Shown here piece by piece: positions 51,942 through 59,016 of a stretch of DNA of 64,000 nucleotides. The notes under the pieces were generated by a model, which had not been told where the DNA came from, made no database searches, and worked only from the letters and a program-made list of their open reading frames with translations. This stretch comes from Streptomyces catenulae (GTDB lineage: Bacteria > Actinomycetota > Actinomycetes > Streptomycetales > Streptomycetaceae), in NCBI RefSeq assembly GCF_000718015.1, contig NZ_JODY01000002.1:186001-250000 (forward strand). The letters run 5' to 3'. Positions within the stretch are counted from its first letter, which is position 1; each line of letters opens with the position of its first letter. The translations under genes and the position numbers were made by a program.

Positions 51942-52753
51942 CCGAGGCCGTCACGTATGCGTACGCCGTCGCCCGGGACGACGACGGCACACTGGCGACG
52001 GAGCTGTCCGGGCTGTCCGGTGTGGCGGACGCGCCGGTGCGCCTGGTGCGGGCGGGGCGGAACGACGGTGTGGTCGTCGCGGTGAGCCCGGTGCCCGCAC
52101 CGGACTTCCGGGAAGAGGCGCTGCACGCGCATCTGGAGGACATGGAGTGGTTGGAGGCGATCGCCCGCGCCCACCACCGGGTCATCGAGGCGATCGCCGC
52201 CCACGGCACCGTCCTGCCGCTCCGTCTGGCCACGGTCTACCTGGACGAGGAACGTGTACGGCTGATGCTCGACGACAGCCGGGAGGAGTTCGCCGACCGG
52301 CTGGCCGAGTTGGCCGGGTTGGAGGAGTGGGGCGTCAAGATCTACGTCGAGGACGCTCCGGGCACCGAAGATCCCGCCGCGCCGTCCACCGGCGCCGATC
52401 TGAGCCCGGGGCGCGCCTACCTCAGCCACCGGAAGGCACAGCGGCACGCCCGCGAGGACGCGTACCGAGCGGCCCAGCGGGTGGCCCGGGATGTGGCGGC
52501 GACCGCCCGCCGACAGGCGGTCGCCCGGGCCCAGCACCGCCCGCAGCAGGGCGAACTGGCCCGCGGGCCCGGGGAGAACGTCGTCAACGACGCCTATCTC
52601 GTCCCCCGACCCGCCGCGCACAACTTCCGCGCCGCTGTGCTGCGGACCGCGGAGGAGGCACCCGGTGTCCGGGTCGAGGCCACCGGGCCCTGGGCCCCGT
52701 ACTCCTTCGCCGCCTCCCTCGAAGCCGAACCGGCGAAGAAGGTCACCCCATGA
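51938..52753 (+). CDS. gvpL: Gas vesicle protein GvpL (GvpF/L family, second copy)
   Basis: A 271-residue GvpF/L protein: VTYAYAVARDDDG start, HLEDMEWLEAIARAHHRVIEAIAAHGTVLPLRLATVYLDEERVRLML in the middle, and an ending of NDAYLVPRPAAHNFRAAVLRTAEE...RVEATGPWAPYSFA. A basic Arg/Ala insertion (about residues 150-205) sets it apart from the first copy. ATG 51938 overlaps the gvpJ stop (ATGA) and the 3' end overlaps gvpS. Confidence 0.9.
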   Translation: MTEAVTYAYAVARDDDGTLATELSGLSGVADAPVRLVRAGRNDGVVVAVSPVPAPDFREEALHAHLEDMEWLEAIARAHHRVIEAIAAHGTVLPLRLATVYLDEERVRLMLDDSREEFADRLAELAGLEEWGVKIYVEDAPGTEDPAAPSTGADLSPGRAYLSHRKAQRHAREDAYRAAQRVARDVAATARRQAVARAQHRPQQGELARGPGENVVNDAYLVPRPAAHNFRAAVLRTAEEAPGVRVEATGPWAPYSFAASLEAEPAKKVTP

Positions 52754-52995
52754 GAACGGCGCATGAGCCCGCCGCCCCGGCGGAAGGGCCGTTGCCCGAC
52801 CGGCAGGTCGCCCTGATCGACCTGTTGGACCGGCTGCTCAGCGGTGGCGTGGTCCTCACCGGTGACCTCGTGCTGTCGATCGCCGACATCGACCTGGTAC
52901 GCGTCTCCCTGAACGCGCTGATCGCCTCCATCGGTGAGCAGAACCCCGCCCCCTGGACCGCGGACCTCCCCGTACGTGACGGCCATGAGGGATGA
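52750..52995 (+). CDS. gvpS: Gas vesicle protein GvpS (short GvpA paralogue)
   Basis: An 81-residue GvpA-fold protein: ALIDLLDRLLSGGVVLTGDLVLSIADIDLVRVSLNALIASI. It is the third GvpA paralogue in the cluster, corresponding to GvpS/GvpM-type accessory shell proteins. ATG 52750 overlaps the gvpL stop (ATGA), and its end overlaps the gvpK start by 11 nt. Confidence 0.85.
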   Translation: MRTAHEPAAPAEGPLPDRQVALIDLLDRLLSGGVVLTGDLVLSIADIDLVRVSLNALIASIGEQNPAPWTADLPVRDGHEG

Positions 52996-53392
52996 AGGTC
53001 GCGACCCCCGCGCCCGCTTCGACGATGTCGCCGACGCGGCGACCCGCGCGTTCCGCCTGCTGCCCGCGGCGTCCCAGGACCAGGCTCCCGCCGCCCGTCC
53101 GGAACCGCACAGAGCCGCGCACCGGATCGGCGCCGACCCCGAAACCGTCGAACGGGGTCTGGTCAAGCTTGTTCTCACCCTCGTCGAACTGCTGCGGCAG
53201 CTCATGGAGCGCCAGGCCCTCCAAAGGGTGGAGGACGGAGACCTCACCGAGGAACAGGAGGAGCGGTTGGGTTCGACACTGATGCTCCTCCACCGCCGTA
53301 TGACGGAACTGTGCACCCAATACGACTTGACGATGCAGGACCTCAATCTGGACCTGGGGCCTCTCGGGCCGTTGCTACCGCCGCAGGAATAG
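52985..53392 (+). CDS. gvpK: Gas vesicle protein GvpK
   Basis: A 135-residue protein with the GvpK core IGADPETVERGLVKLVLTLVELLRQLMERQALQRVEDGDLTEEQEERLGSTLMLLHRRM, a helical accessory protein of vesicle assembly. ATG 52985 overlaps gvpS and is preferred over a longer upstream start at 52934. It is the last classic gvp gene of the operon. Confidence 0.9.
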   Translation: MRDEGRDPRARFDDVADAATRAFRLLPAASQDQAPAARPEPHRAAHRIGADPETVERGLVKLVLTLVELLRQLMERQALQRVEDGDLTEEQEERLGSTLMLLHRRMTELCTQYDLTMQDLNLDLGPLGPLLPPQE

Positions 53393-53485
53393 CCAGGGAA
53401 AGGAGGGCCGGAAGAATTCAGGAAGTCGGGCCGAGGCCCTGACAGGCACCCTCCGCCCGGTTCTCTCCGTCCTTGAGAGGCACTC

Positions 53486-54064
53486 ATGGATGACTGTACG
53501 AAAGTCTCCCTCATTGCCGCCGTCGCGGCCGGATATCTGCTCGGCAGGACGAAGAAGGGAAGGCTGGCCATCGGCCTCGCCTCCCTGATCGCGGGTCGGC
53601 AACTCCCCGTCAACCCACGGGAAGCCGTCGGTCTGGTCCTGCAGAAACTGGCACAAGATCCGCAGCTGGCGCCGCTCGTCGAGCAGGCGCGGGGCGAGAT
53701 GCTGGAAGCCGGGCGCACCGCGCTGTCGGCCACCGCCAACCGCCGCCTCGAAGCCGTCGCCGACGCCCTTGAACAGCGCACCAACACCTTGCTGGAGCCT
53801 CCGGAGACAGAGGACGACGACGAGGCTGAGGACACCGCGGACGAAGAGCCCGAAGACGAGGAGCGGGACGTAGAGGCGGAGCGGGAGGAAGCGGACGCAC
53901 CGCGGCGTCGGCCGAAGAAGCGACCGGCCGCAGCGGCGAAGAAGGGTTCCGCCACAAAGGCGCCCGCCAAGAAGGCACCGGCCAAGAAGGCGGCGGCCAG
54001 GAAATCGGCTCCCGAGAAGGCGGCTGCGAAGAAGCGCCCGAGCCGCGTCAGTCGCAGGAGGTAG
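53486..54064 (+). CDS. Gas-vesicle-cluster protein with a histone-H1-like tail
   Basis: A 192-residue protein. Residues 5-40 are mildly hydrophobic (VSLIAAVAAGYLLGRTKKGRLAIGLASLIAG) and resemble the start of membrane-associated proteins found in Streptomyces gvp clusters, sometimes annotated as DNA primase. A helical middle and a long acidic stretch (about 110-133) follow, then a Lys/Ala/Pro-rich tail (KKAPAKKAPAKKAAARK) like histone H1 or HU tails. This is probably the protein called GvpY in Streptomyces. The acid-base charge pattern suggests self-association or RNA/DNA contact. ATG 53486 follows GAGAGG. Confidence 0.7.
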   Translation: MDDCTKVSLIAAVAAGYLLGRTKKGRLAIGLASLIAGRQLPVNPREAVGLVLQKLAQDPQLAPLVEQARGEMLEAGRTALSATANRRLEAVADALEQRTNTLLEPPETEDDDEAEDTADEEPEDEERDVEAEREEADAPRRRPKKRPAAAAKKGSATKAPAKKAPAKKAAARKSAPEKAAAKKRPSRVSRRR

Positions 54065-54069
54065 CTCTC

Positions 54070-54987
54070 ATGGCCAAACAGGAGCGCAGCCCCACGGACA
54101 AGGAAAAGGACAAGGACAAGGACCAGAACGCCTCCGGTCTGGATCAGGTCAAGGAGAAATTGTCCGACTACGTCGCGGCCCAGGGACAGCGGTTGATCGA
54201 ATCGGCCACCGGAAAGCTGAGCGACCTCACACAGGGCCTCGAAAACGCCGCAGAGGGCGGCGGGGAGGATCTCCTCGACGTCGGAAAGCGGGTGCTCGGT
54301 GGCGAGAACCCGGTCACGGCATTCGTGGGCGAAAAGGCCGGCACGGTGAAGGACAAGGTCGTGGATTCGGTCAAGAGCGCCTTCGGGAGTGACAACGGAA
54401 AGTCCGGAAGCGTCAAGGTGACCAACATCGTCGAGACCGTCGACATCGGTGTGCCGCTGCGGACGGCGTACGACCACTGGACCGAGCTCGAAGAGTTCAG
54501 CTCCTTCACCAAGGGCGTCACCGGCGTTTCCGCGCGAGACGACGTCGAAAGCGACTGGAAGCTGAAAATCGCCTTCTCCCACCGCAGTTGGCGGGCGACC
54601 GTCCAGGAGCAGGTCCCCGACGACCGCATCGTGTGGACGTCCGAGGGCGCCAAGGGGACCACCCACGGCGCCATCAGTTTCCACGAACTCGCGCCGACCC
54701 TGACCCGCGTCGTCGCCGTCGTCGAATACACCCCCTCCGGATTCTTCGAGAAGACCGGCAACATCTGGCGTGCGCAGGGACGCCGCCTGCGGCTGGACCT
54801 CAAGCACTTCCAGCGGTACGTCACCTTCGCCGACGAGGAGGTCGAGGGCTGGCGCGGCGAGATCCGGGACGGAGAGGTCGTCCGCAGCCATGAAGAAGGG
54901 CTGGAGGACGACGAGGACGGAGCCGGGGGCGAGCCCGAGGAGGACGGAGAGCCCGAGGACGAGTCGGAGGACGAGTCGGAGGACTGA
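54070..54987 (+). CDS. SRPBCC-domain protein of the gas vesicle cluster
   Basis: A 305-residue protein. After a Lys/Asp/Glu-rich start and helical region, residues about 125-255 form an SRPBCC/polyketide-cyclase-like domain (VETVDIGVPLRTAYDHWTELEEFSSFTKGVTGV, WRATVQEQVPDDRIVWTSEGAKGTTHGAISFHELAPTLTRV, RRLRLDLKHFQRYV). The end is highly acidic (Glu/Asp runs). It is 5 bp after the H1-tailed gene and likely co-translated; it probably corresponds to GvpZ of Streptomyces. The biochemical role is unknown. Confidence 0.72.
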   Translation: MAKQERSPTDKEKDKDKDQNASGLDQVKEKLSDYVAAQGQRLIESATGKLSDLTQGLENAAEGGGEDLLDVGKRVLGGENPVTAFVGEKAGTVKDKVVDSVKSAFGSDNGKSGSVKVTNIVETVDIGVPLRTAYDHWTELEEFSSFTKGVTGVSARDDVESDWKLKIAFSHRSWRATVQEQVPDDRIVWTSEGAKGTTHGAISFHELAPTLTRVVAVVEYTPSGFFEKTGNIWRAQGRRLRLDLKHFQRYVTFADEEVEGWRGEIRDGEVVRSHEEGLEDDEDGAGGEPEEDGEPEDESEDESED

Positions 54988-55051
54988 GCGCGCCGTCACC
55001 GTGCGCCGGGCACTGGACGGAGCCCAGACCTGGCCGACGTGTGCGACGCGG

Positions 55052-56056
55052 TCACACGGCGGGCGGCAGGGCCTCGCGCAGGGCGCCGCGTCCCGCCTGC
55101 CAGGCGCCGAGGAGGTGACGGGCGAGCCGGTCCTCGACCTGTGCGGTGGCGTGGATGCCGAAGGCCACCTCGGGTTCGAGCCCGGGCTCGTCATGGAGCA
55201 GACCGCCGATCACCTCACGGCGGACCACCTGTTCGTGGACGGCGTCGGCCACGACATGTTCGGCGTAGAACCGTTCGGCCGCGGGCCCGGCACGGGTGCG
55301 GCGCATCGCCTCGGTGAGGCGGCGGGCCGCCGGGGGCGAGGTGATCTCGACGGTGGCGAAGTGGCCGACGAGCGCCCCGCGCAGGCGCCGGTGCAGGCCC
55401 AGCAGGGACATCAGATTGACGGTGGCGAGCGCTTCGGACGGCGCCAGGTCGACGTAGTGGCCGTACCCCGTCTCCAGGCCGAGGTCGGTCATGAGGTCGG
55501 CGAAGAGCTGGGCGTGGATGTCTTCGGCGCGTCCGGCGCCGAACTCGTCGAACTCGATGGCGGCCAGCCCGGCTTTGGCGCGTCCGCGGAGCCGCGGCAG
55601 GGCCCAGGCGTGCGGGTCGGCCTCCTTGAGGTGGTACAGCGACCGCAGGGCCGCGTACTCCCGCAGCTGATCGAGCCCGCCGTGGTGGTCAAGGTAGCGG
55701 GAGACGTCGGTGCCGGTGTCGGCGACCGGTTCGGCCAGGAGGGCGGCCAGGGTGTCGCGCAGGCCGGTCTGCGGGGCGTCGGCGCGTAGCGCGGCGAGGA
55801 ACCTCTCCTCCAACGGGCGCCGTACCGCGAGGAGTTCCGCCTCCCATTCGAGGCCGTCGTCGACCCCCTCGAAGCCCCGGTAGTGGAGTTCGTAGAGGAC
55901 GTACAGGGCGGTCTGCAGGTCGGCGCCGTAGGGGTCGGCGCGGCGGATCGCCCCGTCGGGCGGGAGGCGGCCCCGCTCCGTGCGCAGCCGGGCGATGACC
56001 GCTGCCGAGAGCGGGCCACGCGGCCGGGGCAGCGGCGGGTCGGTGACGGTCGTCAT
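55052..56056 (-). CDS. Haem-oxygenase-fold iron-containing redox enzyme
   Basis: A 334-residue all-helical protein of the haem-oxygenase-like diiron/iron-containing redox enzyme group: ALYVLYELHYRGFEGVDDGLEWE, LREYAALRSLYHLKEADPHAWALPRLRGRAKAGLAAIEFDEFG, and RFYAEHVVADAVHEQVVRREV supply repeated Glu and His residues that can bind two irons. Such enzymes carry out O2-dependent oxidations, decarboxylations or desaturations. ATG 56056 overlaps the CDGSH gene stop by 4 nt, so the two are coupled. Confidence 0.8.
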   Translation of the reverse strand: MTTVTDPPLPRPRGPLSAAVIARLRTERGRLPPDGAIRRADPYGADLQTALYVLYELHYRGFEGVDDGLEWEAELLAVRRPLEERFLAALRADAPQTGLRDTLAALLAEPVADTGTDVSRYLDHHGGLDQLREYAALRSLYHLKEADPHAWALPRLRGRAKAGLAAIEFDEFGAGRAEDIHAQLFADLMTDLGLETGYGHYVDLAPSEALATVNLMSLLGLHRRLRGALVGHFATVEITSPPAARRLTEAMRRTRAGPAAERFYAEHVVADAVHEQVVRREVIGGLLHDEPGLEPEVAFGIHATAQVEDRLARHLLGAWQAGRGALREALPPAV

Positions 56057-56316
56057 CGGTCGTCGCCCCCGTCGTGGCGCTGCGTGCGCGTGGCGGAGCG
56101 GCTCTCCCCGGTGTGGGTCTGCCCGGTCGGCCGTCGGTGGCTGGTGTCGCACCACGGGTAGCGGCGGCTGCGGCGGCAGGTGCACAGGGCCACGGTGAAC
56201 CGGTCGGAGACCCACACCTCGCCGTCGTCGCCGGTGACCTCCACCGGGCCTTCCACCAGGACCGGTCCGTTGCGGACGAGGGTGATACGGCGGGGCCGCT
56301 CAGGGCTGTTCGGCAC
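56053..56316 (-). CDS. CDGSH iron-sulfur domain protein
   Basis: An 87-residue protein with the CDGSH [2Fe-2S] motif: two Cys in LCTCRRS, then CDTSH with the third Cys and the ligand His (about residues 45-61). The N-terminal part is a beta sandwich (RRITLVRNGPVLVEGPVEV). The 25-residue polar tail is disordered. GTG 56316 lies inside the end of the methyltransferase gene (17-bp overlap). It could supply electrons to the adjacent iron enzyme. Confidence 0.85.
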   Translation of the reverse strand: MPNSPERPRRITLVRNGPVLVEGPVEVTGDDGEVWVSDRFTVALCTCRRSRRYPWCDTSHRRPTGQTHTGESRSATRTQRHDGGDDR

Positions 56317-56965
56317 GGATGATCACCAACTCCTCTGTCTTCTGCGCCGGGCTCAGCAGCCCTTGACGCCGCAGATGGCGGTACCGGGAGCGCAGCACCG
56401 GGCCGAGGGGGACAGCCACCGGGTCGCCCGCGGTCGCCCGGAGCCCCGCCGCCGTGAGGCGGGCGAGCGTCGAACGGGTGCCGCACAGGGCGGAGTGCAC
56501 CATCAGCAGCACTCCCCCGGTGCGCAGCGCGCGAGGGGCCGCGTCGCAGATGCGATCGATGTACCGACGTCCGTCACACCCCGCGTCCCAGGCGCGGCCT
56601 CCGGAACGGGCGGGCCGCCCGCCGGGCACGGGTACGTACGGTGGGTTGGCCACGAGGACGTCGAAGGCGCGGTCGGCGAGCGCGACGGCCATGTCCCTCC
56701 GGTGCACGCGGACGCGCTGCCCCCACAGCCAGGCGTTGAGGCGGGTGGAGAACACCGCGGGCCAGGAGATGTCGACGGCGGTGACCCGGGCACCGCACCG
56801 CGCGGCGGCCACCGCGAGCGCCCCCGTGCCCGACCCCAGATCCAGGACCGTGCTTCCGGGCCGCAGCCCCTCCCTGCCCAGGGCCCGCAGCAGAAGCCGG
56901 GTGTCGTCCTGGGGCGCGTAGACGCCGGGCAGCACCACCAGCGGAAGAAAGGGGTCCGTGTGCAT
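56300..56965 (-). CDS. MTQ2/HemK2-like S-adenosylmethionine methyltransferase
   Basis: A 221-residue class I methyltransferase. LPGVYAPQDDTRLLL at residues 12-26, the AdoMet motif LDLGSGTGAL (41-50) and the NPPY motif (107-110) match the HemK2/PrmC-type group that methylates glutamine or other amide/amine nitrogens. It is the first gene of the three-gene minus-strand operon with the CDGSH and iron-enzyme genes. The substrate could be a small molecule made by the operon instead of a release factor, since PrmC is normally encoded elsewhere. Confidence 0.8.
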   Translation of the reverse strand: MHTDPFLPLVVLPGVYAPQDDTRLLLRALGREGLRPGSTVLDLGSGTGALAVAAARCGARVTAVDISWPAVFSTRLNAWLWGQRVRVHRRDMAVALADRAFDVLVANPPYVPVPGGRPARSGGRAWDAGCDGRRYIDRICDAAPRALRTGGVLLMVHSALCGTRSTLARLTAAGLRATAGDPVAVPLGPVLRSRYRHLRRQGLLSPAQKTEELVIIRAEQP

Positions 56966-57297
56966 CTACCGCCTCCGCGCCGTGCGGTCGGAGTGATCGC
57001 GACGGCTCTGATCCGGTGGACGTGCTCCTTCCCTTTCCATGGTGCGGACTCCCGGGGCCCGGAACCACTCGGCCGGTCGTGCGGCCCCCCACGGCGGTCC
57101 CTAGGGTGGAAGAGACGGGCCGTCGGCACGGAAACCGCAGGTCCGGGCGTCGAAGACCGCACCCACCCGACCCGCCCCGCGAGCCGCCGGGCCATACATT
57201 GGCGCGCCGCCCGCACGACGCGCCCCGGCACGATGGCGCGGCCCGTCAGCGGGGGCGCCGGGCCGTTCCCCGGCTGCCGCGCCCCCGCACCGAGCGA
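56966..57297. other. Intergenic region upstream of the methyltransferase operon
   Basis: About 330 bp with no supported gene. It should carry the minus-strand promoter of the methyltransferase operon and the 3' end of the lipoprotein gene transcript. No strong hairpin or promoter consensus is visible. Confidence 0.4.
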
Positions 57298-57990
57298 TCA
57301 GCCGATGGGGTTGACGTAGGTGGCCGGGTGGGTGGCGCCGCTCTGGTCGAGGAGCGGGCCCCAGGGCCAATCGGCCCGCAGCGAGGTGGTCTCGTTCGGC
57401 GGGGTGATCTTCAGATACGAGGCGAGCCAGGCGTCGCCGCCCAGATCGGTCATCGCGACATTGATCGTGAAGTCGGTGGTCTCGCCGGGGGCCAGGGTGA
57501 TCCCGCTGTACTTGGCGGACGAACGCGCCAGCGACCAGGCCTCACCGCTCTCGGAGATGACGTCCACACCGGGGAATCCGGCGAGCGTGCAGCTGCGGTC
57601 GCCGGAGTTGGTCAGCACGACGCTGGTGGTCGTCGAGCCCTGCGCGTCCGGGTCCGGCGCCGCGTCGTCGCCGGTGGCGATGGCCGCCTTCAGCTCGTTC
57701 GTGTGGCAGCGCTTGCTCTGTGCGGTGGCCGAGTTGGTGGCCCCCCGGCCCGCGGAGTCGGCGTGCGGGCCGCCCTTCGTACCGGCGTCCCCCTGGGCCC
57801 GGCCGTCCTCCACCGCGGTGGACGCGCCGGAACCCACGTTCTCCTGCGCGACCGCGGCCGAGTCGACCCTGTCGGCCGCCTTCGTACCGGCGTCCCCGCC
57901 GGAGCAGGCGGTGAGGGTCAGACCGGCGGCCGCGGTGAGCGCGGCGGCGGCGACGCGCAGCGTGCGGCGGCGGATGGTGAGCGAGCGCAT
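57298..57990 (-). CDS. DUF4232 lipoprotein
   Basis: A 230-residue secreted lipoprotein. Arg-rich start, hydrophobic core and lipobox LTAC with the lipidated Cys29. A Ser/Ala/Gly/Asp linker leads to the DUF4232 domain (about residues 92-225: CHTNELKAAI, SVVLTNSGDRSCTLAGFPGVDVI, LAPGETTDFTINVAM), whose paired cysteines probably form a disulfide. The function is unknown; such proteins are abundant on the Streptomyces surface. The ATG at 57990 has GGGGGAA just upstream. Confidence 0.85.
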   Translation of the reverse strand: MRSLTIRRRTLRVAAAALTAAAGLTLTACSGGDAGTKAADRVDSAAVAQENVGSGASTAVEDGRAQGDAGTKGGPHADSAGRGATNSATAQSKRCHTNELKAAIATGDDAAPDPDAQGSTTTSVVLTNSGDRSCTLAGFPGVDVISESGEAWSLARSSAKYSGITLAPGETTDFTINVAMTDLGGDAWLASYLKITPPNETTSLRADWPWGPLLDQSGATHPATYVNPIG

Positions 57991-58228
57991 GACGGGTTCC
58001 CCCCAGGGCGGTCGATGTTGGGCTCTCCTCGGTACGCCACCGACTCTGCCCGGGCCCTTTGGCGTACCGCTGCCACCCGGCTAACGCACCGCTAACCACA
58101 AGGCGGGCGGCGGACGGTGCGACGTCGCCCGCGGCACACGGCCCGGCCTTCCCCTCACGCCATAAGACGTTCTTCAGGAACCCCTCAGATCATCTTGGAT
58201 TCTCTCGCCGACCGTCCCCGGGTAGCGT

Positions 58229-58266
58229 CTGTACCCGCATCTGCACATTCCCCTGTACCTGCATCT
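58229..58266. repeat. Direct repeat upstream of the racemase gene
   Basis: CTGTACCCGCATCT (58229-58242) and CTGTACCTGCATCT (58253-58266) differ at one base and are 24 bp apart, just before the racemase ribosome site. They may be regulator half-sites in the 5' leader. Confidence 0.45.
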
Positions 58267-58289
58267 ACGCGCGCACAAAGAGGAGAAAG

Positions 58290-58982
58290 ATGAAAACTAT
58301 CGGCCTGATCGGCGGCATGAGCTGGGAGTCGACGGCCGAATATTATCGGCTCCTCAACGAGTTCACACGTGACAGGCTCGGCGGTCTGCATTCCGCACGG
58401 TGCATCCTGTACTCGGTGGATTTCGCGGAGATCGAGGAGTTGCAGGTCCAGGGGCGCTGGGCGGAAGCCGGGGAGATCCTGGCCGCCGCCGCCCGTTCCG
58501 TGGAGAAAGCCGGTGCCGACACGGTGCTGATCTGCACCAATACGATGCACAAGGTGGCCGACCAGGTGGCGGCGGCTGTGACGGTCCCGCTGCTGCACCT
58601 GGCCGACGCCACGGCGGATGCGGTGCGGGCTGCGGGCGTGCGCAAGGTCGGTCTGCTCGGGACGGCGTTCACCATGGAACAGGACTTCTACCGTGCGCGC
58701 CTGGAAACGGGCGGCCTGGAAGTACTCATCCCGAATTCCGAGGACCGGGCCCTTGTACACCAGGTAATTTACGACGAGTTGTGCCTCGGTACGGTGAGCG
58801 AGGAATCCCGCACGGAGTACCGGCGCATTATCGGGAACCTCGTCGCGGCGGGCGCTGAGGGCATCATCCTGGGCTGTACGGAAATCGAGCTTCTCATCAA
58901 GGCCGAGGACAGCCCCGTGCAGATCTTCCCGACGACACGGCTGCACGCGGAGGCAGCCGTCCACGCAGCCCTGCTCCCGTAG
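58290..58982 (+). CDS. Aspartate/glutamate racemase family protein
   Basis: A 230-residue PLP-independent racemase. The start KTIGLIGGMSWEST is typical of aspartate racemases of this group; the two catalytic cysteines are Cys82 (LICTNTMHK) and Cys196 (ILGCTEIELL). It should interconvert L- and D-aspartate or a related amino acid in the cytosol. ATG 58290 follows AGGAG with ideal spacing. Sequence upstream carries an imperfect direct repeat. The gene is alone; its stop lies directly before the MerR operator. Confidence 0.85.
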   Translation: MKTIGLIGGMSWESTAEYYRLLNEFTRDRLGGLHSARCILYSVDFAEIEELQVQGRWAEAGEILAAAARSVEKAGADTVLICTNTMHKVADQVAAAVTVPLLHLADATADAVRAAGVRKVGLLGTAFTMEQDFYRARLETGGLEVLIPNSEDRALVHQVIYDELCLGTVSEESRTEYRRIIGNLVAAGAEGIILGCTEIELLIKAEDSPVQIFPTTRLHAEAAVHAALLP

Positions 58983-58990
58983 GTCGCTTG

Positions 58991-59013
58991 ACTCTCCCAC
59001 GGAGGGAGAGTCG
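58991..59013. promoter_or_regulatory. MerR-type operator/promoter
   Basis: GACTCTCCC and GGGAGAGTC are perfect 9-bp arms separated by 5 bp. The left arm overlaps a TTGACT -35-like hexamer (58989-58994). This CTTGACTCTCCC layout is typical of autoregulated MerR genes in actinobacteria. It lies 3 bp ahead of the MerR-fusion start at 59017. Confidence 0.7.
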
Positions 59014-59016
59014 AAG

